Of a stretch of DNA of 64,000 nucleotides, positions 54,492 to 64,000 are shown piece by piece. How positions within the stretch are numbered: the stretch's first letter is position 1; each line of letters opens with the position of its first letter. This DNA comes from Ignavibacteriales bacterium (GTDB lineage Bacteria; Bacteroidota; Ignavibacteria; Ignavibacteriales; Melioribacteraceae): assembly GCA_016177735.1 (NCBI GenBank), contig JACOUS010000040.1, forward strand, positions 1 to 64,000, written 5' to 3'. The position numbers were made by a program, and so were the translations under genes. The notes beneath the pieces are model-generated. The model was not told the origin of the DNA. It ran no database searches and worked only from the letters and a program-made list of their open reading frames with translations.

Positions 54492-55697
54492 ATGTCCCAC
54501 AACAAAAATCTTCAATTCGATTCCAAGTGCGTTCACAGCGGAATGAAAGATTATGAATTCGGACCGGTCATCCCGCCTATTTATCAAACATCAACATTTA
54601 GATTTGAGTCTGCAGAACACGGCGCATCACTATTTAAAGGCGAAGCGAACGGTTACATTTATACGCGGATGAAAAACCCGACAGTCGAAGCAATGGAAAA
54701 TTCTGTTGCCGAACTCGAGGGCGGTTACAAAGCTCTTGGATGTGCAAGCGGAATGGCGGCAATCAGCACTGTGTTTGTAACGTTACTTCAATCGGGCGAT
54801 CATGTTGTGTGCAGTAAATCTGTTTACGGACCAACGATGACGCTCCTTCATTCCGTGTTGAGTAAATTCAATATCGAAGCAACATTTGTTGATAGCGATA
54901 TTGCCGAAGAAATTGAACGAGCCGTTAAACCAAACACCAAAATAATTTATATCGAGTCGCCGGCAAACCCGGTAATTGCGATAACCGATCTCTCTTCTGC
55001 CGCGGCAATTGCACACAAAAACAATGCTCTGCTTGTAGTTGATAATACGTTTATGAGTCCGGCACTGCAGCAGCCATTTAAATTCGGTGCGGATATTGTA
55101 CTTCACAGCATGACTAAATTTCTAAACGGGCACGCCGACGTTGTTGCCGGAATCGTTGTTGTAAAAGAGGAAGAGATGTATTCGAAGATGAGAAAAGTTT
55201 TAAACCAGCTTGGCGGTGTCATCGATCCGTTTAATTCTTTTCTTGTTCACCGCGGATTAAAAACATTATCTATCAGAATGCTGAGACACTGCGAGAACGC
55301 ACAACTGATCGCAGAATATCTTGAGAATCATCCGAAAGTAAAATGGGTTCGCTACCCCGGATTAAAAAGTCATCCGAATTATCTGGTTGGATTAAAACAA
55401 CATTCCGGACACGGCGGAATGATCTCCTTCGAACTCAAAGGCGGATTCAAAGCCGGCGAAGCGGTAATGAACAATGTTAAACTTTGCCAGCTTGCAGTTA
55501 GTTTGGGCGGAGTAGAAACTTTGATACAACATCCGGCAAGCATGACTCATTTAACGATGGGCGAAGAAGCGCGCAAATCTGCCGGAATTACAGAAGGACT
55601 TGTTCGGCTTTCTGTCGGAATCGAAAACGTAAAAGATATTATTGATGATCTTGAAAACGCGCTCAAAAAAATTCCAGAAAAAGAAATGGTTGGATAG
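54492..55697 (+). CDS. Trans-sulfuration PLP enzyme (methionine gamma-lyase/cystathionine gamma-synthase family)
   Basis: 401 residues of fold-type I. N-terminal FDSKCVHSGMKDYEFGPVIPPIYQTSTF, Tyr and Gly motifs YIYTRMKNPTVEAMENSVAELEGG, cofactor Lys in HSMTKFLNGHADVVAG, and the C-terminal SLGGVETLIQHPASMTHL. The stretch VYGPTMTLLH has Pro where methionine gamma-lyases usually have Cys, so activity may differ (cystathionine- or homocysteine-type lyase or synthase). It uses sulfur amino acids in the cytoplasm. The gene is tightly linked to the upstream nucleotidyltransferase, though functional linkage is unlikely. Confidence 0.9.
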   Translation: MSHNKNLQFDSKCVHSGMKDYEFGPVIPPIYQTSTFRFESAEHGASLFKGEANGYIYTRMKNPTVEAMENSVAELEGGYKALGCASGMAAISTVFVTLLQSGDHVVCSKSVYGPTMTLLHSVLSKFNIEATFVDSDIAEEIERAVKPNTKIIYIESPANPVIAITDLSSAAAIAHKNNALLVVDNTFMSPALQQPFKFGADIVLHSMTKFLNGHADVVAGIVVVKEEEMYSKMRKVLNQLGGVIDPFNSFLVHRGLKTLSIRMLRHCENAQLIAEYLENHPKVKWVRYPGLKSHPNYLVGLKQHSGHGGMISFELKGGFKAGEAVMNNVKLCQLAVSLGGVETLIQHPASMTHLTMGEEARKSAGITEGLVRLSVGIENVKDIIDDLENALKKIPEKEMVG

Positions 55698-55746
55698 ATT
55701 TTTTTCTAAAACAAAATAACTTTCAGAGAAAGGAATATGAAGAATA

Positions 55747-57648
55747 ATGAAAAGTAAACTTCTTCCTTTTGCCCTCCTTTTTATTGTGCAGCTATTTACT
55801 GTTTATATCAAAGCACAACAATCAACACTTCCTTTGCCGCTCAATATTCAAAACGCATATAAAAACGGAACGCGTACTTACGACGGCAAGCCGGGACCGA
55901 ATTACTGGCAGAACAATTCCGTTTACAAAATAAAAGCGGAGCTTGAACCGGTATCAAGAAAACTATCGGGCGAAGAAATAATAACATATTTAAACAACAG
56001 TCCCGATACACTAAAACAAATTGTTATTCGTCTTTATCCGGATATTTATCGCAAAGGTAATGCACGTGATTTTGAAATTGATCCGCGGGTAGTTACTGAA
56101 GGAACAGAAATAGAAAAATTAATTGTTGACGGAGAAGAATTAAAAATAGACGGCGGCAAAACTTCTCCGCGAAGAGAAGGAACAAATCTTTTTATTCCCC
56201 TTTCGAAAAATCTTTCTCCGAAATCTGCAATCGAACTGAAAGTAAAATGGAATTACACAATCGCAAATGAATCGCAAGTGAGAACCGGTGCGTACGACAG
56301 TACATCTTTCTTTGTTGCGTACTGGTATCCGCAAATTGCTGTTTATGATGACATCGACGGCTGGGATACAAACAACTACTCCGGTCAAACAGAAATGTAC
56401 AACGACTTCAGCAATTATGAAGTTGAAATCACAACACCCCAAAATTTTCTGCTTTGGTCAACCGGCATTCTTCAAAATCCGGAAGAGGTTTATTCGCAAA
56501 ATATTTTGGATAAATATAAAAACGCACTTCAATCTGATAAAGTAATTAACATCGTTACAAAAAAAGATTTGGAAAACGGAAACACAACTGCGGGCAAAGA
56601 AAAACTTGTTTATAAAATTTTTGCCGAACACGTTCCCGATTTTGCATTTGCGCTGAGCGATCATTATTTGTGGGACGGGTCGAACCTTGTGGTCGACAAA
56701 CAAACCGGCAGAAGAACGTTTATATCCGCGGCGTACAATATTAAAAGCATAGAAAATTTTTCGAATGTAGCGGAGGTTGCGCGCAAAGCAATTGAAAGTT
56801 TTTCAACGCGCATTCCCGGTGTTCCATATCCGTATCCGCGCATGACGGTATTCAACGGGCAAGGCGGAATGGAATTTCCGATGATGTGCAATAACTCTGC
56901 CGAAGATAATTTGCGCGGAACGGTTCATTTAACATCGCACGAAATCTGCCACACATATTTTCCTTTTTATATGGGAATCAACGAAAGGAAATATGCGTGG
57001 ATGGACGAAGGCTGGGCAACAATGCTTCCGTTCGATTTTCAAACAGAGAATGCACCGGGCTACGATCCGCGCTCGCGGAATGCACAAAGCTATTCGGAGT
57101 TTGCCGGACGCGAAACAGAAGTTCCGCCGATTACACTTTCTTATCTTATTCAAAACCCGGCTTATCGAACAGCATCGTACAGACGACCCGGCGCCGCATA
57201 TGAATTCTTGCGGCAATTTCTCGGCGATGAAAAATTTCTCGGTGCTCTTCACGAATACATGAACAGATGGAACGGCAAGCATCCTTTGCCGTACGATTTC
57301 TTTTTCAGTTTCGATCAAAGCGTTGGAGAAAATTTAGATTGGTATTGGAAACCATGGTTCTTCGGAAGGAAATACCCCGATCTTGCACTAACGGCAAAAG
57401 AAGTTAATCATGAAATAAAAATTAGTGTTGCAAACAAAGGCGGTCTGCCGCTTCCGGTGGTTATTAAATTTTATTTTGATGACGGCACCGATGAAATTAT
57501 TTTCAGCGGCGGTGCAGATTTGTGGAAAGACGGCAAAACAGAAATGCTTCATACTGCCGGCTCAAAAAAGAAAGTAAAAAGAATTGAACTCGGCAGCACA
57601 CAAATTCCAGATACGGATAAAACCAACAACCAACTAACAATACAGTAA
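55747..57648 (+). CDS. Secreted M1 family metallopeptidase
   Basis: 633 residues with signal peptide MKSKLLPFALLFIVQLFTVYIKAQ. M1 zinc site: HEICH at 398-402 and Glu421 (AWMDEGWATM), in the HExxH-18-E arrangement; the aminopeptidase substrate motif GGMEFPM lies at about 374-380. Beta-sandwich N-terminal domain (DGKPGPNYWQNNSVYKIKA) and a long C-terminal region. Likely periplasmic or outer-membrane-associated peptidase. It is followed after 21 nt by a closely related paralogue. Confidence 0.93.
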   Translation: MKSKLLPFALLFIVQLFTVYIKAQQSTLPLPLNIQNAYKNGTRTYDGKPGPNYWQNNSVYKIKAELEPVSRKLSGEEIITYLNNSPDTLKQIVIRLYPDIYRKGNARDFEIDPRVVTEGTEIEKLIVDGEELKIDGGKTSPRREGTNLFIPLSKNLSPKSAIELKVKWNYTIANESQVRTGAYDSTSFFVAYWYPQIAVYDDIDGWDTNNYSGQTEMYNDFSNYEVEITTPQNFLLWSTGILQNPEEVYSQNILDKYKNALQSDKVINIVTKKDLENGNTTAGKEKLVYKIFAEHVPDFAFALSDHYLWDGSNLVVDKQTGRRTFISAAYNIKSIENFSNVAEVARKAIESFSTRIPGVPYPYPRMTVFNGQGGMEFPMMCNNSAEDNLRGTVHLTSHEICHTYFPFYMGINERKYAWMDEGWATMLPFDFQTENAPGYDPRSRNAQSYSEFAGRETEVPPITLSYLIQNPAYRTASYRRPGAAYEFLRQFLGDEKFLGALHEYMNRWNGKHPLPYDFFFSFDQSVGENLDWYWKPWFFGRKYPDLALTAKEVNHEIKISVANKGGLPLPVVIKFYFDDGTDEIIFSGGADLWKDGKTEMLHTAGSKKKVKRIELGSTQIPDTDKTNNQLTIQ

Positions 57649-57669
57649 CAGAACAATGGGGTTAATAAA

Positions 57670-59583
57670 ATGATGAGAAAAATTCTTTGGTCGTTTTTCG
57701 CCGCGGTTTGTCTTGTAAGTCTGACGGCAGCGCAGACTTCTCTTAATATTCCACGCAATGTTTTAAGAGCTTATGAAAAAGGAACTCGCTCATTCGACGG
57801 CAAACCCGGAAAAAATTATTGGGGCAACCATTCGGATTATTTTATCAAAGCGGAATTAATCCCACAAACAAGAACCGTTAAAGGATATGCATCGATAACT
57901 TATTACAATGACAGTCCGGATACGCTTAATCAATACGTGTTAAGATTGTATCAAGATATTTACAAAAAAGGAAGTTCGAGAGATTGGCAGCTCAACCCGA
58001 AAGATATTACAGACGGTGTTAAGATTGATACGCTGATTATAAACGGCAGCGGTGTAAGTTTTGAATCGAAGGATTACCGCGTAATGCGAGCGGCAACAAA
58101 TCTTGTTGTAAGTAGATTTCCAATTAAGATAGCTCCCGGCACAAGCGGCAAAATAGAAGTTGAGTGGAATTTTGTAATTCCGAAAGAATCCCGTTTGCGA
58201 ATGGGCGCTTACAACGATTCAACCTTTTACTCGGCTTACTGGTATCCACAGATTGCCGTTTATGATGATGTTGACGGATGGGACCGTCAAGAGTACAACG
58301 GCACAACAGAATTTTATAACGACAAAAATAATTTTGATGTTGAAATTACAGTACCCGGCGGATTTATAGTGTGGGCTACCGGCGTTGTTCAAAACACAAA
58401 AGAAAATTTGAAGCCGGAAATTTTTGAGCGCTACCAGAAAGCATTAGCTTCCGATGAAGTTGTTAGAATAATTACTGCCGAGGATTACAAAAACGGAAAC
58501 GTTACAAACGCCGGTGAAAAATTAACATGGAAATTCAAAGCCGAAGGCGTTCCCGATTTTGCATTTGCCGCGTGTGCAAAATATTTGTGGGACGGTTCAA
58601 GCGTAGAAGTTGATTACAATACATCGCGCCGTGTTTTTGCGGACGCCGTCTATCCGATTGGTGCAAAGTTTCAGGAAGAAGTAGCGCTCTTTGCAAGACT
58701 TTCTGTTGAACTTCTTTCGCACGAATGGCCCGCTATCCCTTTCCCCTATCCTAAAATTACAGTCTTCAACGGCGAGCAGCATGGCGGAGGCGGAATGGAA
58801 ACTCCGATGATGTGCAATAATGCTGTTTATAATAATCGTGCCGGGCAAATCGGAGTTACGGTTCATGAAATTGCGCACACATACTTTCCGTTTTATATGG
58901 GAATCAACGAAAGAAAATATGCGTGGATGGATGAAGGATGGGCATCATTTTTCACATTTGATCTCGTAAAAAGAATGGAGCCGGAAAGCGATGAATTACC
59001 GGGCTTTGTTAGAGTGCTAAACAATATGCTTGGCAACGAAGGGATGCTTCCATTAATTACGCCGTCATATTCTGTTAGAACCAACGGTTACGGGTCAATG
59101 GCATATCAACAACCGGCAATTGCATATTATATATTGAGAGATTTTCTCGGCGAAGAACTTTTCAAAAAAGCTTTGCACGATTACATCAACAACTGGAATG
59201 GAAAACATCCGATTCCTTACGATTTCTTTTTTGCTTTTGATAGAGTCGCCGGAGAAAACTTAAGCTGGTTCTGGCAGCCGTGGTTTTTCGAAAGAGGTTT
59301 TGCGGATCTTACAATTGAAGGAATTGAAAAAGCTAATTCCGTAGTGGTTAATGTGAAAAATCTCGGCACGTATCCCGTTCCGGTTGATCTAAAAGTAAGT
59401 TATGTTGACGGGATAACTGAAACATTTCATAAGCCGGCATCGGTTTGGAAAAACGGCGAGAAAGTTTACAAACATAAAATAGATTCATCGAAAGAAATTT
59501 CTAAAATAGAATTGATTCAGGTGCTTGGTCCCGATGTTAATATGAACAACAACAGTTACGAAGTAAAAAAAATAACACAATAA
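57670..59583 (+). CDS. Secreted M1 family metallopeptidase, tandem paralogue
   Basis: 637 residues, paralogue of the preceding gene with the same layout: signal peptide (MMRKILWSFFAAVCLVSLTAAQ), DGKPGKNYWGNHSDYFIKAEL, GGGMETPMM, zinc site HEIAH (399-403) and Glu422. HTYFPFYMGINERKYAWMDEGWA is shared with the neighbour almost unchanged. The tandem arrangement indicates duplication followed by divergence, perhaps to widen peptide specificity. A palindromic repeat follows its stop. Confidence 0.93.
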   Translation: MMRKILWSFFAAVCLVSLTAAQTSLNIPRNVLRAYEKGTRSFDGKPGKNYWGNHSDYFIKAELIPQTRTVKGYASITYYNDSPDTLNQYVLRLYQDIYKKGSSRDWQLNPKDITDGVKIDTLIINGSGVSFESKDYRVMRAATNLVVSRFPIKIAPGTSGKIEVEWNFVIPKESRLRMGAYNDSTFYSAYWYPQIAVYDDVDGWDRQEYNGTTEFYNDKNNFDVEITVPGGFIVWATGVVQNTKENLKPEIFERYQKALASDEVVRIITAEDYKNGNVTNAGEKLTWKFKAEGVPDFAFAACAKYLWDGSSVEVDYNTSRRVFADAVYPIGAKFQEEVALFARLSVELLSHEWPAIPFPYPKITVFNGEQHGGGGMETPMMCNNAVYNNRAGQIGVTVHEIAHTYFPFYMGINERKYAWMDEGWASFFTFDLVKRMEPESDELPGFVRVLNNMLGNEGMLPLITPSYSVRTNGYGSMAYQQPAIAYYILRDFLGEELFKKALHDYINNWNGKHPIPYDFFFAFDRVAGENLSWFWQPWFFERGFADLTIEGIEKANSVVVNVKNLGTYPVPVDLKVSYVDGITETFHKPASVWKNGEKVYKHKIDSSKEISKIELIQVLGPDVNMNNNSYEVKKITQ

Positions 59584-59594
59584 TTTACCCACAG

Positions 59595-59624
59595 TGTGGA
59601 GACTTGCCGCGGCAAGTCTCTACA
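59595..59624. repeat. Palindrome of the GTAGAGAC family
   Basis: GAGACTTGCCG and its complement form a perfect 22-bp palindrome (59599-59620), extended by TGTG and TACA with one mismatch. Ends match the family found at 8636, 10742 and 13483, but the core differs. Confidence 0.88.
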
Positions 59625-60062
59625 GCCGCAACGCAAATGTAACATTCTCTCACAAGACATTCGCAGAACGCATCTTACATTTTCAAAACCACACTGACTC
59701 GTTTTAAAAAATCGTATAAAACTGATACAAACTAATTTCAAGGATGTTTGCAAAACGGTTGAAATTCGCACACAAGTTTCTGGCACTTCAGTTGTAATTA
59801 AGATGATAAAACATAAGCAACCTAAAAAAAGAAAGCATGTCAAGTTTGTCTGACCCTCAAAAAAAGCTTTCTGGATGGCGGCGGTTATTTTGGCGAATGG
59901 AACATCGGCTGGGCTGTTCGCTGGGATTTCCGCCTTCCCGTTTAAAAAAGAAATTCCAAAGAACAAATCCCAAATTTCCATTATTTGCTAAAACTACATT
60001 TCCCATCTTACATTTAACATAAGAGTGATTTTATTTGCGTGCGGATATTTCTTCCCCCTTAA

Positions 60063-60093
60063 TTGGTAATTAGCGGTAATTTGTTTAATTTTG
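60063..60093 (+). promoter_or_regulatory. Bacteroidota-type promoter for rpmH
   Basis: TTG (60063-60065), 20 nt, TAATTTTG (60086-60093). It is about 30 nt upstream of the rpmH start and likely drives rpmH-rnpA-yidD-yidC. Confidence 0.75.
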
Positions 60094-60121
60094 CGCACTT
60101 TCAAATGAACAAGGTAAAAAG

Positions 60122-60268
60122 ATGAAACGTACATTTCAGCCAAGTAATACGAAAAGAAAGAATAAACACGGTTTCCGCGAAAGAATGTCTACCAAAAACG
60201 GACGCAAAGTACTTGCAAACAGACGCGCAAAAGGTAGAAAGAAATTAACCGTAAGCGACGAGAAATAA
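60122..60268 (+). CDS. rpmH: 50S ribosomal protein L34
   Basis: 48 residues, [20 protein letters not shown] then [20 protein letters not shown], the complete L34 signature. A small basic protein of the large ribosomal subunit. ATG preceded by AAGG at the right distance. It heads rpmH-rnpA-yidD-yidC, a widely conserved cluster. Confidence 0.98.
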   Translation: MKRTFQPSNTKRKNKHGFRERMSTKNGRKVLANRRAKGRKKLTVSDEK

Positions 60269-60362
60269 TTCCCTATTCAGCGGCGGAAAATCCAGTGATT
60301 CTTTGCCGTCATGAAAAAATGAAATTCACAGACGCATCGCATATTATTGTGATGAGGTTCTT

Positions 60363-60761
60363 TTGAAACAATTTGGTCTTTCATCAAAAGAAAGAATCAA
60401 AAGCAAAAAGGAATTCGATCAGGTTTATTCTAAGGGAGAAGTTCTCTTTTCGGCTTCGGGCAAATTAAAAGCTGTCTTCTTAATTGATAGAAACTCCGGT
60501 ACAATCGGAGTTAAAACCGCTTATGCAATTTCAAGAAAAAGCGGCGGTGCTGTTTGGAGAAATAGATTTAAAAGACTTCTCCGCGAAGCTTATCGTTTGA
60601 ACAATGTATTAATGAAAGATGTTTGTGAAAATCGAAACGTTAATCTTCTGCTGGTTTTTTCTTCCGGTTCGCTGAGTCAAGAAAACAGCAAAAAAATTAT
60701 GTTAAAAGATATTGTGAACGATGTTGTTGATTTGCTGAACCGCATCAGGATGAAATTGTAG
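60363..60761 (+). CDS. rnpA: Ribonuclease P protein component
   Basis: 132 residues with RNase P protein hallmarks: [20 protein letters not shown] at the start, then [30 protein letters not shown] (RNR motif, given in part). It binds the RNase P RNA and aids 5' processing of tRNA precursors. It starts with TTG, preceded by GAGG at 7 nt. Follows rpmH; yidD starts 1 nt after its stop. Confidence 0.96.
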   Translation: MKQFGLSSKERIKSKKEFDQVYSKGEVLFSASGKLKAVFLIDRNSGTIGVKTAYAISRKSGGAVWRNRFKRLLREAYRLNNVLMKDVCENRNVNLLLVFSSGSLSQENSKKIMLKDIVNDVVDLLNRIRMKL

Positions 60762-60762
60762 A

Positions 60763-60972
60763 ATGAGAACGATATTCATTAGCTTTATCAAAGTATATCA
60801 AAAAATTATTTCGCCGATGTTTCCTCCGTCTTGCCGATTCTATCCCACTTGCTCTGAGTATGCAATTCAATCCATCTCAAAGTACGGAGCTTTTAAGGGA
60901 GGAATAAAAGCAGTCTGGCGTATATTAAGATGTAACCCCCTTTCCAAAGGCGGTTACGATCCAGTTGAATAA
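60763..60972 (+). CDS. yidD: Membrane protein insertion efficiency factor YidD
   Basis: 69 residues with the full YidD signature: [27 protein letters not shown], then the C-terminal [13 protein letters not shown]. The cysteines in CRFYPTC are conserved. It is a small membrane-associated protein that aids YidC-dependent insertion. It is placed between rnpA and yidC as in most bacteria, with 14 nt to yidC. Confidence 0.97.
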   Translation: MRTIFISFIKVYQKIISPMFPPSCRFYPTCSEYAIQSISKYGAFKGGIKAVWRILRCNPLSKGGYDPVE

Positions 60973-60986
60973 GAATAGGAATTCTA

Positions 60987-62834
60987 ATGGACAAACAAAC
61001 AACCCTCGCTTTTGTATTGATTGGAATTATTCTCGTAGTGTGGCTCTATTTTAACTCGCCCTCTCCCGAACCGGTTACAAACAACAAAGCAGATACGACA
61101 GCAATTGCAAAAGACACTGTTGTAAAACAAGAGAAGCCGGCAATTGCAAAAACAGAAACCGTTCAAGATACAACGGCACTCTTTGGAAATGTTGAAAAGA
61201 AAGAACAAGTAGTAACGGTAGAAACAGACCTTGTTAAACTTGAACTCACAAATAAAGGCGCACAATTACGCAGATATTATCTGAAAAAATACGGAACATG
61301 GTATGCGCGTGACGTTGATACATCCGATTTTTACAACCGCCATGTACAATTGGTCAATCCCAAAAACGGCGGCGACTTTAATATTCTTTTTGTTACAAAA
61401 GACGGCAAGCTTGTAAATTCTTCTTCGCTCGATTTTTCTTCCAATCTCACAAATTACTATTACAAAATTTCAGGCAAAGATTCTCTTGTTATTAATTATG
61501 TTTTCACCAATTCTGAAAACAGAACCATCAAAAAGAGTTTCATCATTTACGGAAACGATTACGCAAGCAAAGTTGATATCGAACTCGAAAACATGGAAGA
61601 TATTATCAGCAGTTACCGCTACGATGTTGTTTGGGCTAACGGAATCAATTTTGTAGAAAAGAATTCTGTTGATGAAGCAACTCATGCAAATGCAAGCGCG
61701 TATTCCGGCGGCGAGCAAGTTACTGTTGATGCTACGTCGGTTGGAGAGAAAGTTACAAAAGATATTAACGGAAAAGTTGAGTGGATGGCTCTGCGCGATA
61801 AATATTTTACGGTAATTGTTTCGCCGGATAAACCAAGCAGCGACGGCGGCGCTTACTTTGAAGGAACACACATTCAATACCCGGTCGGCACGAGAGAATT
61901 TTACAACGTCAGCTTAAAAGTACCGTTCAAAAATCAGGAATATCAAAAGGACTCTTTCAGATTATTCATCGGACCGATTGATTACGACATATTAAAATCC
62001 TACGGAAGAAATTTTGAAGCACTGTTCGACTTCGGAAGTTTTCTCGGTTTGAAATTTATCATCCGCCCGATTTCGGAATACGTTTTCCTTCCGCTGCTTC
62101 AATTTTTACACAGCTTCATTCCGAATTTCGGCATCGTGATAATCGTATTTTCTATTATTATAAAACTTTTACTGCATCCCTTGACACGTCAGAGTTTGAA
62201 ATCAATGAGGAAGATGCAGCTGCTTCAACCGAAGATTAACGAGTTGAAAGAAAAACTGAAAAACGATCCGCAGAAGCTTCAGAAAGAAACAATGAATCTT
62301 TATTCAACATACGGCATAAACCCGATGGGCGGCTGTCTTCCGATGATTCTTCAAATGCCGATCTTTATTGCGCTCTGGAGTTTGTTGAATGTAGTAATCG
62401 ATATCCGCCAGCAGCCGTTCATGTTGTGGATCGATAATCTTTCAGCGCCCGATGTAATTTTCAGACTTCCATTTAAAATTCCGCTGTTCGGAATTGATGT
62501 TGTAAGCGGACTCGCGTTGATGATGGGAATAACAATGTTTGTTCAGCAGAAGATGACTGTTAAAGATCCATCGCAAAAATCTTTGGTTTATATTATGCCG
62601 GTGATGTTTACATTAATGTTTATGGGTCTGCCGTCCGGGTTGAATCTTTACTACTTTATGTTCAACGCTCTTTCAATCGGTCAGCAATATTATGTGAATC
62701 ACAGAAAAGGCGGCGAAGAAGAACTTGTGCCGGTAGCAAATCCGAAACAGAAAAAAGGTTTCATGGCGCGCATGATGGACGCCGCCGAAAAACAAACGCA
62801 AACACAGAAGAAAGCGGCATCAAAAAGAAAATAA
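60987..62834 (+). CDS. yidC: Membrane protein insertase YidC
   Basis: 615 residues, the Gram-negative long form. N-terminal membrane helix (about 5-22, TLAFVLIGIILVVWLYF), a large periplasmic beta domain (about 60-345), then the conserved five-helix Oxa1 core (LHSFIPNFGIVIIVFSIIIKLLLHPL, NPMGGCLPMILQMPIFIALW, LPSGLNLYYFMFNAL in part) and a basic tail ending KKAASKRK. It inserts proteins into the inner membrane. Cotranscribed with yidD and rnpA. All expected elements are present. Confidence 0.97.
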   Translation: MDKQTTLAFVLIGIILVVWLYFNSPSPEPVTNNKADTTAIAKDTVVKQEKPAIAKTETVQDTTALFGNVEKKEQVVTVETDLVKLELTNKGAQLRRYYLKKYGTWYARDVDTSDFYNRHVQLVNPKNGGDFNILFVTKDGKLVNSSSLDFSSNLTNYYYKISGKDSLVINYVFTNSENRTIKKSFIIYGNDYASKVDIELENMEDIISSYRYDVVWANGINFVEKNSVDEATHANASAYSGGEQVTVDATSVGEKVTKDINGKVEWMALRDKYFTVIVSPDKPSSDGGAYFEGTHIQYPVGTREFYNVSLKVPFKNQEYQKDSFRLFIGPIDYDILKSYGRNFEALFDFGSFLGLKFIIRPISEYVFLPLLQFLHSFIPNFGIVIIVFSIIIKLLLHPLTRQSLKSMRKMQLLQPKINELKEKLKNDPQKLQKETMNLYSTYGINPMGGCLPMILQMPIFIALWSLLNVVIDIRQQPFMLWIDNLSAPDVIFRLPFKIPLFGIDVVSGLALMMGITMFVQQKMTVKDPSQKSLVYIMPVMFTLMFMGLPSGLNLYYFMFNALSIGQQYYVNHRKGGEEELVPVANPKQKKGFMARMMDAAEKQTQTQKKAASKRK

Positions 62835-62856
62835 TGAATGCGGATTTTTTTCTTTA

Positions 62857-64000
62857 TGAAAAGATTTTTCCGGTTGAAGAAAATATTTTTTCTTTTCTTG
62901 TTCGTTACAACGGTTTACTCTCAGCAGAAAGACACGCTGAAGTTAAGCCTTGTTGAAAAAAATCTGCCGTTCGGTTTAGTTCAATTAGTTCCTTCCAATT
63001 TACCCAAAGTAGGTTTGGCATTAAGCGGCGGAGGCGCAAGAGCGCTTTCGCAGCTCGGCATCATCAAAGCATTCGATGAAAGAAAGATTCCGATTGAATA
63101 CATTCTCGGAACAAGTATGGGAAGTATAGTCGGCGGTTTGTATTCGTCGGGTTACAGCATAAAAAATATTGATTCGATACTTCAAAACACAAAATGGTCG
63201 GAGCTTTTTTCCGAAGAGCAATCTTACCGCAACGAATTATTTATTGATCAAAAAATTACCGAAGACCGCGCGATTGTTGCATTCAGAATGGACGGCTTTA
63301 ATCCGATAATTCCGAAGTCGCTGAGTTCGGGGCAGAGGAGCGCAAACTTTTTAAATCTTCTTTCGCTCAACGCACCGCTCAATACCGATACAACTTTCGA
63401 TAATCTTCTTTACAAGTATCGCGCGATCAGCACTGATTTGGTATCCGGCAAAGAAGTTATTCTTGATAAAGGACCGCTCGGCATTGCGATGCAAGCGAGT
63501 TCGAGTGTAACATTTTTATTGCCGCCGGTTAAAAAAGATACACTGCTTCTTGTGGACGGCGGCTTGGTTGCAAATATTCCGGTGAAAGAAGCGAAGAAAC
63601 TCGGTGCCGATATTGTTGTTGCCGGAAATGCAGTTAGCCCGCTTTACGAAGAGAACGAATTAAACTATCCGTGGGTGATTGCAGATCAACTCGTCAGCAT
63701 TCCGATGCAGATACTTAACAACCAGCAATTGGAGGGTGCGGATTTTGTAATTGAACCCGAATTACGCGATGTAAAAAATTCGGATTTCTCTAATCCGTCC
63801 GCACTTGTTAAAGACGGATACGAGGCAACCATAAAAAAAATTGATCTGATTGAAAAAGTATTCGAGCAAAAATTCAAACAGAATCTCAACTATGCGGAAA
63901 AATATTACAAAAATGTTTTTGTAAAAGAAGCACCGAACGAAATTGCATTATCGATGAAGTCTTCGCTTACGCATCTTGATTCAATTTCCAACAAAGAAAT
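62857..64000 (+). CDS. Patatin-like phospholipase, 3' end beyond window
   Basis: At least 381 codons, open to the window edge. Signal peptide (MKRFFRLKKIFFLFLFVTTVYSQ), then a patatin domain: glycine loop ALSGGGARAL, catalytic Ser in the GTSMGS nucleophile motif (ILGTSMGSIVGG), and DGG (LVDGGLVANIPV) with the catalytic Asp. Signals a secreted or outer-membrane lipase; members with extra C-terminal beta-barrel (PlpD type) exist, but that part is outside the window. Starts 22 nt after yidC stop on the same strand. Confidence 0.9.

Larger units (their letters stand above)
59584..60121. other. Intergenic region upstream of rpmH
   Basis: 538 nt. Contains the GTGGAGAC-type palindrome at 59595-59624 and the rpmH promoter at 60063-60093. 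A 61-codon open frame around 59837 lacks family features and is not called. Nothing else recognised. Confidence 0.5.

Noticed and set aside
59837-60022. 61-codon open frame upstream of rpmH
   Set aside because: No ribosome site, no family features; overlaps nothing but looks random.

Overview
The window is a low-GC chromosomal segment from a free-living Gram-negative bacterium of the Bacteroidota/Chlorobi assemblage, most likely class Ignavibacteria. Three large surface or secreted proteins end in a type IX secretion (T9SS) sorting domain of the NQNYPNPFNPSTTI type that is very common in Ignavibacteria. Several genes are preceded by Bacteroidota-style promoters (TTG, 20 nt, TAnnTTTG). SusC-like outer-membrane receptors and DUF5916-type barrels fit the same lineage. 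The assignment is from motifs, not from a phylogeny.

Layout. 0-0.7 kb: RelE/ParE-type toxin-antitoxin pair. 0.8-8.4 kb: ADP-forming acyl-CoA synthetase, glycogen synthase, an outer-membrane beta-barrel receptor and a membrane-anchored metallophosphoesterase. 8.4-19 kb (minus strand): three T9SS cargo proteins, namely a glycoside hydrolase, a subtilisin and a 1779-residue thioester-domain surface protein. 19.5-22.2 kb: a DUF5916 outer-membrane protein, followed by a dense hairpin array. 22.4-26.6 kb (minus): LytTR regulator, REC-histidine kinase and chemoreceptor. 27-34.9 kb (minus): a TetR-headed multidrug ABC exporter operon (adaptor, two ATPases, TolC, two permeases) like E. coli ybhGFSR, with a four-helix-bundle gene inserted between the permeases. 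35-43 kb: a mixed accessory block with a methyltransferase, AraC and HxlR regulators, a QorB-like oxidoreductase, DoxX, a GroES-like protein, MscL, an antiporter, a putative membrane metalloprotease and asparaginase.

43-54 kb is the replication origin neighbourhood: DnaA boxes on both sides of dnaA, then dnaN, recF, a DUF721 gene, gyrB, an MgtE-like transporter, an MNT antitoxin with a broken HEPN toxin, gyrA, and a second nucleotidyltransferase module whose first gene overlaps the gyrA stop codon. 54-64 kb: a trans-sulfuration enzyme, two tandem M1 metallopeptidases, rpmH-rnpA-yidD-yidC, and the start of a patatin-like phospholipase. From dnaA onward every gene is on the plus strand.

The most unusual content is non-coding or embedded: (i) several different palindromic repeats lie in frame inside the T9SS sorting domains of two secreted enzymes and encode extra residues, while the third T9SS protein lacks them; (ii) a family of GTAGAGAC...GTCTCTAC palindromes with variable cores is scattered over coding and non-coding sites; (iii) a 180-bp array of hairpins sharing a CTRAAG core with covarying arms surrounds a predicted three-way junction; (iv) a Gram-positive-style Cys-Gln thioester adhesin domain is coupled to a T9SS sorting signal; (v) the exporter operon appears to have been invaded by a four-helix-bundle unit flanked by inverted repeats. 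No tRNA, rRNA, CRISPR array or transposase gene was recognised.
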